Positions 32,841 through 44,216 of a DNA stretch of 64,000 nucleotides are shown here, one piece after another. The stretch is taken from NCBI RefSeq assembly GCF_035918235.1, contig NZ_CP109485.1:4526001-4590000 (forward strand). Direction: 5' to 3'. This DNA comes from Streptomyces sp. NBC_01445. GTDB lineage: Bacteria; Actinomycetota; Actinomycetes; Streptomycetales; Streptomycetaceae. Position 1 is the stretch's first letter. Each line of letters starts with the position of its first letter. The notes beneath the pieces are model-generated. The model was not told the origin of the DNA and made no database searches. It saw nothing but the letters and a program-made list of their open reading frames with translations. The translations under genes and the position numbers were made by a program.

Positions 32841-32880
32841 ACCCGCATAAGCCCGCATAAGCCCGCATAAGCCCGCACAC
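32841..32880. repeat. Four 10-bp direct repeats
   Basis: ACCCGCATAA, GCCCGCATAA, GCCCGCATAA, GCCCGCACAC in tandem, just after the CMD gene stop. A simple-sequence tract with no frame. Confidence 0.85.
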
Positions 32881-32887
32881 AGACGTA

Positions 32888-32917
32888 CCGGGTGCCCCCG
32901 TCAGGAAAGGCACCCGG
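32888..32917. terminator. Hairpin between convergent CMD and betaine-operon genes
   Basis: CCGGGTGCC (32888-32896) pairs with GGCACCCGG (32909-32917) around a 12-base loop. It lies between the CMD gene (+) and the last betaine-operon gene (-) and would serve both. Confidence 0.75.
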
Positions 32918-32943
32918 CACGCGCGCGGGAAGGAGCCCTACGG

Positions 32944-33933
32944 CTACTTCGGCAGCCAGGACCGCCAAGTCGACTCGTGCTCGTCGATCCACTTCTTCGC
33001 CGCCTCGTCCGGCGACAGCTTCTGATCGGCGATGAGCAGAGAGACCTCGTTCTGGTCCTCGGTCGTCCACTTGAAGTTCTTCAGGAAGGCCGCCGCCTTG
33101 CCGCCGCTCTTCGAGAAGTCCGCGTTGAGGTACTTCTGCAGCGGCGTCTTCGGATAGGCGCAGGCCACCTTCTTCGGGTCGGCGTCACAGCCCTCCTTGT
33201 ACGCGGGCAGCTTCACCTCCGTCATCGGCACCTTCTTGAACAGCCACTGCGGCTGGTACCAGTACGTCAGGAACGGCTTCTTGGCCTTGGCGAACTGCTT
33301 GATCTGGGTGATCTGAGCCGCCTCGGAACCGGAGAACACGACCTGGTACTTCAGCTTCAGGTTGTTGACCAGCGCCTTGTCGTTGGTGACGTACGACGGG
33401 GAGCCGTCGAGGAGCTGGCCCTTGCCGCCGCTCTCGGCGGTGCGCAGCTGGGACGCGTACTTGTTGAGGTTCTTCCAGTCGGTGACGTCCGGGTGCTGCT
33501 TGGCGAAGTACGTGGGGACGAACCAGCCGATGTGTCCGGTGACGCCGAGGTCGCCGCCGTTCACGATCGTCTTCTTGTCCTTGACGTACCGCTGCTCCTG
33601 GTCGGGGTGGCCCCAGTCCTCCATGATCGCGTCGACGCGGCCCTGGCTGAGCGCGTCCCACGCGGGGACCTCGTCGACCTGGACGGTGTCGACGCGGTAG
33701 CCGAGCTCGTGCTCGAGCAGGTACTGGGCCACCGCGATGTTGGCCTGCGCGCCGACCCAGGACTGGACCGACAGGGTCACCGTCTTGGCGCCCTGGGCGT
33801 TGGCGTACGGGGAGGACTGCTTGGTCATGTCGGCGGCGCCGCAACCGGTCGCCACCAGCAGGGTGCCCGCGGCCGCGAGCCCCATGGTCATCCTGCGTGC
33901 CCGCACCGGGCGGAAAGATCGAAGTGTTCGCAT
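32944..33933 (-). CDS. Glycine betaine/choline ABC transporter substrate-binding lipoprotein
   Basis: This 329-residue lipoprotein has a basic N-region, hydrophobic stretch and lipobox LVATGC, then an OpuAC-type domain starting TVTLSVQSWVGAQANIAVAQYLLEHELGY with WDALSQGRVDAIMEDWGHPD and TYWYQPQWLF. The Trp/Tyr residues are typical of an aromatic cage for quaternary ammonium compounds. It is the last gene of the operon with permease, ATPase, GMC oxidase and aldehyde dehydrogenase. ATG 33933 is preferred, with AAGGGAG about ten bases before it; GTG 33942 overlaps the permease stop. Confidence 0.92.
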   Translation of the reverse strand: MRTLRSFRPVRARRMTMGLAAAGTLLVATGCGAADMTKQSSPYANAQGAKTVTLSVQSWVGAQANIAVAQYLLEHELGYRVDTVQVDEVPAWDALSQGRVDAIMEDWGHPDQEQRYVKDKKTIVNGGDLGVTGHIGWFVPTYFAKQHPDVTDWKNLNKYASQLRTAESGGKGQLLDGSPSYVTNDKALVNNLKLKYQVVFSGSEAAQITQIKQFAKAKKPFLTYWYQPQWLFKKVPMTEVKLPAYKEGCDADPKKVACAYPKTPLQKYLNADFSKSGGKAAAFLKNFKWTTEDQNEVSLLIADQKLSPDEAAKKWIDEHESTWRSWLPK

Positions 33934-33938
33934 CGCGA

Positions 33939-35909
33939 TCACGCTCCCTTCTTCGCGCGGCGTTCGGTCGGCTGGGTGACCCGGTCGAGCATGAGGCCGA
34001 GACACACGATCGCCGCGCCGCCGACGAGGCCGGTCGCCAGGTCGCCCTGTGCGAGGCCGAACACGACGTCGTAGCCGAGCGCGCCACCGCCCACCAGACC
34101 GCCGATGATCACGACGGCGAGGACGAGGACGACACCCTGGTTCACGGCCAGGAGCAGCGCGGGCCGGGCCAGCGGCAGCTGGACCTGGCGCAGTTGCTGC
34201 CCGCTCGTCGCGCCCATCGACCGGGCCGACTCCATGGCGGCAGCGTCGACGTGGCGCAGCCCCTGCGTCGTGATGCGGACGACGGCCGGCAGCGCGTAGA
34301 CGACGGCGGCGGCGACCGCGGGGGCGCGGCCGACGCCGAACAGCGCGACCACCGGGATCAGATACACGAACTGCGGCATCGTCTGGAAGACGTCGAGCAC
34401 GGGCCTGAGCACGCGTTCGAGTCGCTCGCTGCGCGCGGCCGCGATCCCGACCGCGAAGCCGACGACGAGCGTCACGGCGACGGCCGCGAGCACCTGCGAC
34501 AGCGTGTCGAGGGACGGCTTCCACACACCGAGGACGCCGATGGCGGCCATGGCGAGCACGGCCGTCGCGGCGGTGCGCCAGGTGCCGATCAGCCAGGCCA
34601 GCGCGGCGACGATGAGGAGCACCGACCACCAGGGCAGCCACTGCAGACCGTCGCGGATCGGGTCGAGAACCCAGGTGGTGAAGTGCCCGGCCCAGTCGGC
34701 GGTTCCGCCGATGTAGGGGACACCGGAGTAGAGGTGGTCGGTCATCCAGTCGACGGCGTTGTTGACCGGGTCCGCGATGTTCACGGTCCAGGTGTCGGGC
34801 CAGTCGATCCGGTCCGCGAGGCGGGCCACGAGGGCGACGACCACCGTGAGAACGGCGGCGACGCCCCAGCCGTACGGGCCGTGCAGGCGGCGGCCGTCGG
34901 GTTCGGCGCCGAGGCGCGTTCCCGCCGCGGCCGTCGTGCGGTCCAGGATCACGGCGAGCAGCACGATCGGGATGCCGGCCGCGAGGGCCGCGCCGACGTC
35001 CACGGAGGCCAGTGCCTGGTACACGCGGTCACCGAGGCCACCCGCGCCGATCACCGACGCGATGACGGCCATCGAGAGCGCCATCATGATCGTCTGGTTG
35101 AGCCCGAGGAGGAGTTGCTTACGGGCGAGCGGGATCCGGGCCGTCAGGAGCCGCTGCCGCGCGGTCGCGCCGAGCGAGGCGACGGCCTCCATCACGCCGC
35201 CGTCGGCGCCGCGCAGGCCGAGCGCCGTCAGACGGGCCATCGGCGGGGCGGCGTAGACGACGGTCGCGAGGACGGCCGCGGGCACGCCGATGCCGAACAC
35301 GAGAACGACCGGCAGCAGATACGCGTACGCGGGAAAGACCTGCATCGTGTCGAGGACGGGCCGCAGCGCACGGTACGTGCGGTCGGAGAGTCCGGCCGCG
35401 AGTCCGAGGACCACGCCGAGCACGACCGAGGCGAGAACCGCGACGATCATCAGCGCGAGGGTCTGCATGGTCGGCACCCACATGCCGAACGAGCCGCACA
35501 CGAGGAGCGCGGCGACGGCGGCCGCCGCGAGCTTCAGGCCCGCGACGCGCCAGGCGATGAGCCCGGCCGCGGCGGTGACGCCGGCCCAGCCGGCCGCGAG
35601 GAGCACCAGGTACGCGCCGCGCACGCTCAGGACGACGGCGTTGCTGATGTGGCCGAAGAAGTAGAGGAACAGCGGGTGGCTGTCCCGGTTGTCGATGATC
35701 CAGTCACTGGTCTTGCCCAGTGGTTCGGTCAGGTCGACGGTGAGCGCGTGCGGCCAGCTGCCGCTCGCCCACTTGGCGTTCACGATCGGTACGAGGACGG
35801 CCGCGACGACGGCGAGCAGCAGGAGCTTGCCGAGGGCGCGGTGGCGCAGAAGCGCGCCGAAGCGCGGGGTGTCCGCCGCGGGGGCGGTGGCGGTACTGGC
35901 GGCGGCCAT
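33939..35909 (-). CDS. Glycine betaine ABC transporter permease, two permease domains fused
   Basis: This 656-residue protein contains two homologous OpuAB/ProW-type permease units in tandem: MQTLALMIVAVLASVVLGVVLGLAAG ... RPVLDTMQVFPAYAYLLPVV (about 145-300), then LDTLSQVLAAVAVTLVVGFAVGIAAA ... RPVLDVFQTMPQFVYLIPVV (about 460-620). Each has its EAA-type loop (VMEAVASLGATARQRL, AMESARSMGATSGQQL). A single ~300-residue subunit is usual. Here one polypeptide could form the whole channel. Both junctions in the operon are tight: it starts where the ATPase ends and stops just before the lipoprotein gene. Confidence 0.93.
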   Translation of the reverse strand: MAAASTATAPAADTPRFGALLRHRALGKLLLLAVVAAVLVPIVNAKWASGSWPHALTVDLTEPLGKTSDWIIDNRDSHPLFLYFFGHISNAVVLSVRGAYLVLLAAGWAGVTAAAGLIAWRVAGLKLAAAAVAALLVCGSFGMWVPTMQTLALMIVAVLASVVLGVVLGLAAGLSDRTYRALRPVLDTMQVFPAYAYLLPVVLVFGIGVPAAVLATVVYAAPPMARLTALGLRGADGGVMEAVASLGATARQRLLTARIPLARKQLLLGLNQTIMMALSMAVIASVIGAGGLGDRVYQALASVDVGAALAAGIPIVLLAVILDRTTAAAGTRLGAEPDGRRLHGPYGWGVAAVLTVVVALVARLADRIDWPDTWTVNIADPVNNAVDWMTDHLYSGVPYIGGTADWAGHFTTWVLDPIRDGLQWLPWWSVLLIVAALAWLIGTWRTAATAVLAMAAIGVLGVWKPSLDTLSQVLAAVAVTLVVGFAVGIAAARSERLERVLRPVLDVFQTMPQFVYLIPVVALFGVGRAPAVAAAVVYALPAVVRITTQGLRHVDAAAMESARSMGATSGQQLRQVQLPLARPALLLAVNQGVVLVLAVVIIGGLVGGGALGYDVVFGLAQGDLATGLVGGAAIVCLGLMLDRVTQPTERRAKKGA

Positions 35910-37126
35910 CAGGCGACCTCCTCGCCCGGCGGCGTGACGGGCGCGGGCGCGTCGGCCACGGCCGCACCGGAACCGGACCCGTCAGCCACGGGCGCACCGG
36001 AACCGGAGGCGTCGTCCGAGTCGGACCCGGCCACACCCCCGTCTCCGGAGGCCCCCGTCTCCGTCCCCGCCACCACACCCAGCAGCCGCGCATGGTCCAC
36101 GACCCCCAGGCACCGCCCCTCGTCCATGACCCGCACCGCGAACCCGGTCCTGGCGACCGCCTCGATCGCCTCCGACACGGTCGCGCCGGGCGCGATGGCG
36201 GGGCCGCGATCCTGCTCGTCGGCGTCGGCGGGCCGCATCGCGCGGCGCACGGTCATGACCTGCTCGCGCGGCACGTCCCGCACGAACTCGCGTACGTAGT
36301 CGTCCGCGGGCGAGCCCACGATCTCCTCGGGCGTGCCCAGCTGCACGATCCGGCCGTCGCGCATCAGCGCGATCCGGTCGCCGAGCCGCAGCGCCTCGTT
36401 GAGGTCGTGCGTGATGAAGACCATGGTCCGGCCCTCCTCGCGGTGGAGCCGGATGACCTCCTCCTGCATGTCGCGGCGGATCAGCGGGTCGAGGGCGCTG
36501 AACGGCTCGTCGAACAGCAGCACTTCGGGATCGACCGCGAGGGCGCGCGCGAGCCCGACACGCTGCTGCTGACCGCCGGACAGCTGCCCGGGCCGCCGCT
36601 GCTCAAGGCCGTCGAGGCCGACCTTCGCGACGACCTCCGCCGCCCTGGCGCGCCGCTCGGCGCGGCCCACGCCCTGGATCTCCAGGCCGTACGCGACGTT
36701 GTCGAGCACGGTGCGGTGCGGAAGGAGCCCGAAGTGCTGGAAGACCATGGCGGCGCGGTGCCGGCGCAGTTCGCGCAGGCGCCCCTTGTCCATGCCGAGG
36801 ACGTCCTCGCCGTCGATGGATATGCCGCCGGAGGTCGGCTCGATGAGCCGGGTCAGGCAGCGTACGAGGGTGGACTTGCCGGAGCCGGAGAGGCCCATGA
36901 CGACGAAGACCTCGCCCTTGCGCACATCGAAGCTGACGTCGCGCACGGCGGCGGTGCACCCGGTGCGGGCGCGCAGCTCGGCGGCGCTCAGGCCGGCCAG
37001 CTCCGCGTCACCCGGCACCCGGTCGGCCTTCGGCCCGAAGACCTTCCACAGGTTGTTCACGGAGAACACCGGCGAACCCGCCTGCGCGTCCGTCGCCTCA
37101 GCGTTCGGCATCGTGTTCGTACTCAT
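35909..37126 (-). CDS. Glycine betaine/proline ABC transporter ATP-binding protein
   Basis: This 405-residue ATPase has Walker A (GLSGSGKST), signature LSGGQQQR, Walker B ([11 protein letters not shown]) and the H-loop ([10 protein letters not shown]). Like OpuAA/ProV it has a long N-terminus with the [16 protein letters not shown] part and a C-terminal CBS-like domain ([36 protein letters not shown]) that may sense ionic strength. The tail is Asp/Ser/Gly-rich. The start ATG 37126 overlaps the GMC stop by one base (TGATG). Confidence 0.95.
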   Translation of the reverse strand: MSTNTMPNAEATDAQAGSPVFSVNNLWKVFGPKADRVPGDAELAGLSAAELRARTGCTAAVRDVSFDVRKGEVFVVMGLSGSGKSTLVRCLTRLIEPTSGGISIDGEDVLGMDKGRLRELRRHRAAMVFQHFGLLPHRTVLDNVAYGLEIQGVGRAERRARAAEVVAKVGLDGLEQRRPGQLSGGQQQRVGLARALAVDPEVLLFDEPFSALDPLIRRDMQEEVIRLHREEGRTMVFITHDLNEALRLGDRIALMRDGRIVQLGTPEEIVGSPADDYVREFVRDVPREQVMTVRRAMRPADADEQDRGPAIAPGATVSEAIEAVARTGFAVRVMDEGRCLGVVDHARLLGVVAGTETGASGDGGVAGSDSDDASGSGAPVADGSGSGAAVADAPAPVTPPGEEVA

Positions 37127-38664
37127 CACGCATCACCACCCAGCAGCTCGGCACACTTCTCCCCGACCATGAGCACCCCGATCATCGGGTTCACCGCCGG
37201 CATCGTCGGGAAGACGGACGCGTCGGCAATGCGGATCGCTTCCAGGCCCCGGATCCTCAACTCCGGGTCCACAACGGCGAGTTCATCATTCCTGGCGCCC
37301 ATGCGACAGGTCCCGGCGGGGTGGTAGACGGTGTGCGCGACCTTGCGCGCGTACTCGCCGAGCTCCTCGTCGCCCACGACGTCGGGCCCGGGGCACACCT
37401 CGCGCTTGAGCCAGCCGGCGAGCGGCTCGGTCTTCGCGATCTCACGCGCGATCCTGATTCCGTCGACCAGCGTCCGGCCGTCGTAGTCGTCCTCGTCCGT
37501 GAAGTAACGGAAGTCGAGGGCGGGCTTCTCGGCCGGGTCCGCGCTGGTCAGGTAGAGGCGGCCGCGGCTGCGCGGCTTGGGGATGTTCGGCGTCATCGAG
37601 ACCCCGTGCTCCGGCCTGACGTAGCCGAGGCGCTCCGGGTTGTCGGTGAACGGGATCTGGTAGAAGTGGAACATCAGGTCCGGCCCGCTCGCCTCCGGAT
37701 CGCGCTGCACGAAGAGGCCCGCGTCGCTGTCCATGGCGGAGTTGTCGGGGATCGGCCCGTCCGTCTCCCACACGATCACGGACTCGGGATGGTCGAGCAG
37801 GTTCTCGCCGACGCCCGGCAGGTCGTGCAGGACCGGAATCCCGAGCTTCTCCAGGTCGGCCTTCGGCCCGATGCCGGAGTGCATGAGCAGCCGGGGCGTG
37901 TCGACCGCGCCGGCGCACACGACGACCTCGTGCCGCGCCTCGACGAGCAGCTCCTCACCGTCCTTCGTCCGTACGTGGACACCGCGCGCCCGCGTGCCGT
38001 CCATCTCCAGCCGGTACGCCCACGTCTCCAGCAGGAGCGTCAGGTTGGGCCGGTCGCCGGCCTCCATGTGCGGGTGCAGATAGGCGACCGAGGCGCTGGA
38101 GCGCTTGTTGTTCTCCGGGTGGTACGCGAGGTCGAAGAAGCCGACGCCGTCCTTGAACGGCGCCTTGTTGAAGCCGTCCACGCGCGGCACGCCCGTGGCG
38201 GTCTGCGCGGCGTCGACGAAGTCGCGGGCGATCGCGTTCCGGTCCTTCTCGTCGACCGCCACGATGTTGTTGCGCAGCTTGCCGAAGTACGGGTCCATCG
38301 CCTTGTGGTCCCAGCCCTCGGCTCCCGCCGCCGCCCACTCGTCCCAGTCGCCGGGCAGCGGCTTGAACGAGATGAGGGTGTTGTGCGACGAGCAGCCGCC
38401 GAGCACCTTGGCGCGGCTGTGCAGGATGTGCGAGTTCCCGCGCGGCTGCTCGGTGGTGGTGTAGCCGTAGTCGAGATCGCCGCCGAGGAGGCCGAGCCAG
38501 CGGCGCAGGGTCAGGACGTCGTCGCGGTCGATGTCGCTCGGGCCGCCCTCGATGACGGCGACGGTGACGTCGGGGTTCTGGGTCAGCCGGGACGCAATGA
38601 CGGACCCGGCGGTGCCACCGCCGACGACGACGTAGTCGTACGTGTTCACGGACTTCTCAGGCAT
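37126..38664 (-). CDS. GMC-family oxidoreductase, probable choline dehydrogenase/oxidase
   Basis: This 512-residue flavoprotein has the N-terminal FAD motif [17 protein letters not shown], the GMC signatures ([14 protein letters not shown] and the [16 protein letters not shown] region) and a C-terminal active site HPAGTCRMG ... [25 protein letters not shown]. It probably oxidises choline to betaine aldehyde, because an aldehyde dehydrogenase gene precedes it and betaine transporter genes follow. The alcohol substrate is inferred from context. The start has no strong ribosome site but matches the family. Confidence 0.88.
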   Translation of the reverse strand: MPEKSVNTYDYVVVGGGTAGSVIASRLTQNPDVTVAVIEGGPSDIDRDDVLTLRRWLGLLGGDLDYGYTTTEQPRGNSHILHSRAKVLGGCSSHNTLISFKPLPGDWDEWAAAGAEGWDHKAMDPYFGKLRNNIVAVDEKDRNAIARDFVDAAQTATGVPRVDGFNKAPFKDGVGFFDLAYHPENNKRSSASVAYLHPHMEAGDRPNLTLLLETWAYRLEMDGTRARGVHVRTKDGEELLVEARHEVVVCAGAVDTPRLLMHSGIGPKADLEKLGIPVLHDLPGVGENLLDHPESVIVWETDGPIPDNSAMDSDAGLFVQRDPEASGPDLMFHFYQIPFTDNPERLGYVRPEHGVSMTPNIPKPRSRGRLYLTSADPAEKPALDFRYFTDEDDYDGRTLVDGIRIAREIAKTEPLAGWLKREVCPGPDVVGDEELGEYARKVAHTVYHPAGTCRMGARNDELAVVDPELRIRGLEAIRIADASVFPTMPAVNPMIGVLMVGEKCAELLGGDA

Positions 38665-38766
38665 ACGTCAACTCCAAGGTTCTGCGCGTAATGGGCGGTG
38701 CGAAGTGCGGTTGGTCGGCCCAGCGCGGAAGAAACGGGTGGTCAGCCCGGTGCGAGGGGTGGGTGG

Positions 38767-40269
38767 TCAGCCCGCGAACCAGCGCACGGGCTTCGGCGCC
38801 AGGTTCTGGTAGACGTGCTTGGTCTCGCGGTACTCGGCGAGCCCCGCCGGGCCAAGCTCGCGGCCGATCCCGCTCTTGCCGAAGCCGCCCCACTCCGCCT
38901 GCGGGAGGTAGGGGTGGAAGTCGTTGATCCAGATCGTGCCGTGGCGAAGGCGTCCGGCGACACGCCGCGCGCGCCCCGCGTCGGCGGTCCAGACGGCGCC
39001 CGCGAGCCCGTACTCGGTGTCGTTGGCGAGCGCGACGGCCTCGTCCTCGGTGCGGAACGTCTCGACCGTCAGGACGGGTCCGAAGACCTCCTCGCGGACG
39101 ACGCGCATCTCGCGGTGGCACTGGTCGAGGACGGTGGGCTCGTAGAAGTACCCGTCGGCGGGCCGTACTTCACTGGGCTCGGGCCGCTTGCCGCCGCTGC
39201 GCAGGACGGCGCCCTCGGCGAGGGCCGACGCCACGTACGACTCGGTCTTGTTGCGCTGCTGCGCGGAGACGAGGGGGCCGCACTCGACGCCGTCCTCGGT
39301 GCCGCGGCCGAGCCTGATCTTCTCGGCGCGGCGGGCGAGTTCGGCGACGAAGCGCTCGCGCACGGACTCCTCGACGATGAGCCTGGCACCGGCGGAGCAG
39401 ACCTGGCCGCTGTGGATGAAGGCGGCGTTCAGTGCCTGGTCGACGGCGGTGTCGAAGCCTTCCTCGGTCTCACAGGAGTCGGCGAAGACGACGTTCGGGT
39501 TCTTGCCGCCCAGTTCGAGGGCGATCTTCTTCACGTCGGCGGCCGCGGCCTGCGCGACCTTCGTGCCGCTGATCAGGCCGCCGGTGAAGGAGACGAGGTC
39601 GACGTCCGGGTGCTCGGCGAGCCGGGCGCCCACGGTGTGGCCCGGCCCGGTCACGATGTTCGCGACGCCCGCGGGAAGGCCGGCCTCCGCCAGGAGCTCG
39701 ATGAGGACCACAGTCGTCAGCGGCGTGATCTCACTCGGCTTGATGACGAAGGTGTTTCCGGCGGCGAGGGCCGGGGCGACCTTCCAGCTGGCCTGGAGGA
39801 GCGGGTAGTTCCACGGGGTGATCAGGGAGCAGACGCCGACGGGCTCGTGCACGACGACGCTGTGGATCTCGTCGGACCCGGCGTCGACGACGCGCCCGCC
39901 GCCCTCTCCGACGACCAGATCGGCGAAGTACCGGAAGGCGTCGGCGACACAGTCGACGTCGACGCGCCCCTCCTCGACGGTCTTGCCCGCGTCGCGGCTC
40001 TCGAGCAGACCGATCTTCTCCCGGTCGCGTACGAGGAGATCGGCGACGCGGCGCAGCAGCGCGGCGCGCTCGGCGACGGGCGTCGCCGGCCAGGTTCCCT
40101 CGTCGAAGGCGCGGCGCGCGGCGGCCACCGCGGCGTCCGCGTCCTGCGTGCCGCCCTCGGCGATCAGTGCGAACGGCTGGGCATCCGCCGGGTCGAGAAT
40201 CTCGCGCGTGGCCCCGGAGGCGGCGCTGCGCCACTCTCCGTCCACAAAAATGCTCTGGTTTTCAGACAC
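38767..40269 (-). CDS. Aldehyde dehydrogenase, probable betaine-aldehyde dehydrogenase
   Basis: This 500-residue NAD(P)-dependent aldehyde dehydrogenase has the NAD-binding SFTGGLISGTKV, the catalytic Glu in ALELGGKNP and Cys in IHSGQVCSAGARLIVEE. It probably converts betaine aldehyde to glycine betaine together with the next gene in the operon. The start is uncertain: GTG 40269 (VSENQSIFVDGEWR) suits the family, while ATG 40311 adds a basic lead. It is the first gene of the five-gene operon. No betI-type regulator is adjacent. Confidence 0.88.
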   Translation of the reverse strand: MSENQSIFVDGEWRSAASGATREILDPADAQPFALIAEGGTQDADAAVAAARRAFDEGTWPATPVAERAALLRRVADLLVRDREKIGLLESRDAGKTVEEGRVDVDCVADAFRYFADLVVGEGGGRVVDAGSDEIHSVVVHEPVGVCSLITPWNYPLLQASWKVAPALAAGNTFVIKPSEITPLTTVVLIELLAEAGLPAGVANIVTGPGHTVGARLAEHPDVDLVSFTGGLISGTKVAQAAAADVKKIALELGGKNPNVVFADSCETEEGFDTAVDQALNAAFIHSGQVCSAGARLIVEESVRERFVAELARRAEKIRLGRGTEDGVECGPLVSAQQRNKTESYVASALAEGAVLRSGGKRPEPSEVRPADGYFYEPTVLDQCHREMRVVREEVFGPVLTVETFRTEDEAVALANDTEYGLAGAVWTADAGRARRVAGRLRHGTIWINDFHPYLPQAEWGGFGKSGIGRELGPAGLAEYRETKHVYQNLAPKPVRWFAG

Positions 40270-40513
40270 GTCCCGTTTTGCCTTCCGTTCCCGAACAGTC
40301 CCCCTGAACATCGCGGAACTCCCTTTTCACGGGGAGCCTGCGACGTCGGAACCCCCTGCCCCTGGGATCGGAAAGCATGCACAACCCGTGGCTGAAAGTG
40401 GTCCGTGTCACGGCATACATGGCGAGTAAGTCCGAAATGTCGCCACTGGCGTCGCTACTCGGGGTACATGCCCCATGCAAACATGCCCTGTACAGACAAG
40501 CCGCGCACAAACA
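40270..40513. other. Promoter region of the betaine operon
   Basis: No gene is seen. The region is AT-richer than its surroundings (several AAA runs between 40380 and 40510). It holds a TGGCGA/TCGCCA inverted pair (40420-40425, 40440-40445) and a GGGGTACATGCCCC near-palindrome (40461-40474). Either could be an operator for osmotic control; nothing identifies the regulator. Confidence 0.5.
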
Positions 40514-40558
40514 CCGCGCCCCCGCCTGTCCGGATCGACCGGACGGACGGGGGCGCGG
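40514..40558. terminator. Hairpin downstream of mdh
   Basis: CCGCGCCCCCGCCTGTCCGG (40514-40533) pairs with 40539-40558 at 18 of 20 positions around a five-base loop, 47 bp after the mdh stop. Confidence 0.85.
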
Positions 40559-40604
40559 GTGAAGCCGCGTGCAGGTGACCAGAGGTACCTGCGGGACGCG
40601 TGGA

Positions 40605-41947
<1,343 letters not shown>

Positions 41948-43123
41948 CTACTGCGTGCAGCCCTGCCGGCCCGCCTTCAGCGTCGCGCAGGCCTTCGCCT
42001 CGCTCGCCTTCGTGACGGCCACCATCGGGGTGTACGCGTCGAAGTCCGCGTTGACCGTGCCCTTCTGCACACCGGTGGTGCCGGCCTGCTGGATCCGGAC
42101 CTCGTCGCCCGGCGCCGCCTGCGTGATACGCGCCCACGCGGCCCCGCACGTCTTGCTGTAGCGGACCTCGATCTTGGCCTGGCCGACGAGCACGGAGTCC
42201 GTGGTCCGCGCGAACTCGCCGCCGCAGCCCATCGCCTCGGGGTCCTTGCCGGTGCAGTCCTTGCCGCTGCACTCAACTCCCGCGGGCAGTTCGGGGGCGC
42301 TGCTGGTCGGCGTCGCCTCCGGCTTCGCGTCCTCGTCCTTGCCGCCCTTGCCCGCGTCCGTGAGGTACACGGCCGCGGCGATGACGACGAGCGCGCCCAC
42401 GACGCCCGCGAGGAACATCGCCAGCCGGCGCTTGCGCCGCTGCCTGTCCGGCGAACCGCCGCCCGTCCCCGGCTGCCCGGCCGGTCCGCCACCGCCGCCG
42501 CCCGCGTAGGCCCCCGCGTTCGCGTAGGCCCCCGCCCCGCTCGCGTACGGAACGCCTTCCCCGGCGCGCTCCCCCGGACGGAACCCCTGCTCCCTCTCAC
42601 TCCCGTACGGCACCGAGTCCGCCAGGGGAGCCTGCCCCTGTGGCGGCACGGTCGGCGCGACGCCCGCGGGCCCCGCGACGCCGGTCGTGCCGCCGCCGGA
42701 CGGCCTGGCCGCCGTCCTGCCGCCGCCGCCCGCGCCCCCGCTGCCGTTCTTGCCGTTCTTGCCGTTCTTCGTGGCCGTCGGCCCGAACTCCCCGAGCGCT
42801 GCGCGCGCCTGGGAGATCCGTATCGCCTCCATCGTCATGTCGTGACGCATCTCGGAGCGGCTCCAGGCGCGCTCCGCGAGCTCCCACATGGTGGTCAGAT
42901 GGACCGGATTGGTGCCCGTCACCTCGGCCAGGGTCACGATCGCGCGCTTCGGCGCGAGCAGCCGGCCGTTCAGATACCGCTCCCAGGACGTCTTGCTGTA
43001 CCCGGTGCGGTCCGCGACCGCGGCGATGCTCAGACCGCTGCGGTCGACGAGCCTGCGGAGCTGGCTTGCGAACTCCCTGACCTGCGGGTCGAGTTCATCC
43101 GGTAGCGCCCTCCAACGAGGCAT
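41948..43123 (-). CDS. XRE-type helix-turn-helix protein with membrane segment and DUF2690-like domain
   Basis: This 391-residue protein has an N-terminal helix-turn-helix (about 12-75: FASQLRRLVDRSGLSIAAVADRTGYSKTSWERYLNGRL), a long Gly/Ala/Pro linker containing KNGKNGKNG and AYANAGAYAGGGGGG repeats, one membrane helix after RQRRKRR (LAMFLAGVVGALVVIAAAVYLT), then an outer domain with cysteines (VECSGKDCTGKDPEAMGCGGEF ... VRYSKTCGAAWARI) of the DUF2690 type. It looks like a one-component transmembrane regulator. The ligand is unknown. Confidence 0.85.
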   Translation of the reverse strand: MPRWRALPDELDPQVREFASQLRRLVDRSGLSIAAVADRTGYSKTSWERYLNGRLLAPKRAIVTLAEVTGTNPVHLTTMWELAERAWSRSEMRHDMTMEAIRISQARAALGEFGPTATKNGKNGKNGSGGAGGGGRTAARPSGGGTTGVAGPAGVAPTVPPQGQAPLADSVPYGSEREQGFRPGERAGEGVPYASGAGAYANAGAYAGGGGGGPAGQPGTGGGSPDRQRRKRRLAMFLAGVVGALVVIAAAVYLTDAGKGGKDEDAKPEATPTSSAPELPAGVECSGKDCTGKDPEAMGCGGEFARTTDSVLVGQAKIEVRYSKTCGAAWARITQAAPGDEVRIQQAGTTGVQKGTVNADFDAYTPMVAVTKASEAKACATLKAGRQGCTQ

Positions 43124-43685
43124 TGCTTCCCCCTATTCCCCCCGTACGTGCCCTGATCCCCCGCGCCGCACCGCACCCCTCGCGCTGCCCTCGGCCGGCG
43201 TTGGCTTCACCGGCCCACTCTGGCTACCCAGTGGGATGCGCGAAGCCAGGATGTCAGTTCCGGGGGCGGGGGCGCACGGGGGCATTCGATGGCGTTCGAC
43301 CCGCCGGCGTGCACCGTTGCACGACCGGAGGCCCGCGGTCCAGTGTCCCACCGGGGTCCCCCACCCCCTCGCGGAACCCCGAACGCCCCAGCTCAGCGCC
43401 TGGGTCGCCCCGGACCGTCCCGATTGCCCACGTTAGCCCCGCTGTTGAGGCAGCTGACGGTAAATCCGCGAACTTGTCGATACATCAACACACTTCGACA
43501 CAGGAGGAATGACGCATTACGGGAAGCGCCCGGCAGACCGATCGTTGCCGTCCTCGCACACCGTGGCGGAATGGTCACTTCCGTGCCACAGCGGCCCACT
43601 CAACCTTGAAGCCCACCTGACGCGTCCATGACTCTGGTGACCACGGCAGGGAGATCTCCTCGGAAGGACTCCGGCCCCAAAGAAC
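43124..43685. other. Long intergenic region, no convincing gene
   Basis: About 560 bp lie between the XRE-DUF2690 gene (starting leftward at 43123) and the terminator of the folD operon. A 40-codon frame (43509-43631) follows AGGAGG, but the ribosome site is only one base from its ATG. The stretch 43440-43510 is AT-rich (GTAAATCCGCGAACTTGTCGATACATCAACACAC read in parts) and promoter-like. Otherwise I see nothing. Confidence 0.5.
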
Positions 43686-43727
43686 GGCGGCGCCCGTCCT
43701 CCCTCGGGGGAGAGGACGGGCGCCGCC
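43686..43727. terminator. Terminator after the folD-DUF3017 operon
   Basis: GGCGGCGCCCGTCCTC (43686-43701) pairs perfectly with GAGGACGGGCGCCGCC (43712-43727) around a ten-base loop, 21 bp after the DUF3017 stop. Confidence 0.9.
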
Positions 43728-43748
43728 TTTGTGCGTGCGCTGCGGGCG

Positions 43749-44216
43749 TCAGCTGATCGTGAAGTGCAGCGTGTCGTTCAGGAACGGGATGACCAGGATG
43801 GGATTCGGCTCCACCATCAGCGCGAGCAGCACGATGACGACGCCCAGGAACCCGTACGTCACCATGTCGGTGAAACGGGAGCGCACCGCGAGCATGCCCA
43901 CGGACGGGAGCGTCCAGCGCAGTACCGCACCGCCGATCAGGGCGACGCCGATCAGCAGCGTCCCGACGCGGAACACGTCGAACGCGGTGAGCAGCAGTCC
44001 GACGCCCACCAGCGAGATCACCGCGAGGATCGGCCACTGGCGCGCCGGGGCCGGGGCGTCACCCGGCGCCGCGCGACCGCCGCCCTCGGGGCGCGCGGTG
44101 TCCCTGGTGAAAAGCGGGAACCGGCGCGAGGCACGCCGCGGCTTCCCTTCGGCGTCCGGGGCCGACACCACACCCTCGGCGCCTTCCGGGGTGCCGGCGC
44201 CGGCGTCAGCCGACAC
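43749..44216 (-). CDS. DUF3017-type membrane protein
   Basis: This 155-residue protein has a hydrophilic, Pro/Ala/Arg-rich N-terminal half and three membrane segments ([56 protein letters not shown]). The family is found next to folD in actinomycetes and has no assigned role. GTG 44216 overlaps the folD stop by 11 bp; ATG 44246 would overlap by 41 bp. Co-transcribed with folD. Confidence 0.8.
   Translation of the reverse strand: MSADAGAGTPEGAEGVVSAPDAEGKPRRASRRFPLFTRDTARPEGGGRAAPGDAPAPARQWPILAVISLVGVGLLLTAFDVFRVGTLLIGVALIGGAVLRWTLPSVGMLAVRSRFTDMVTYGFLGVVIVLLALMVEPNPILVIPFLNDTLHFTIS

Noticed and set aside
43509..43631. 40-codon frame with AGGAGG just upstream
   Set aside because: Only one base separates the AGGAGG from the ATG, the encoded peptide has no recognisable feature, and codon bias does not match neighbouring genes.
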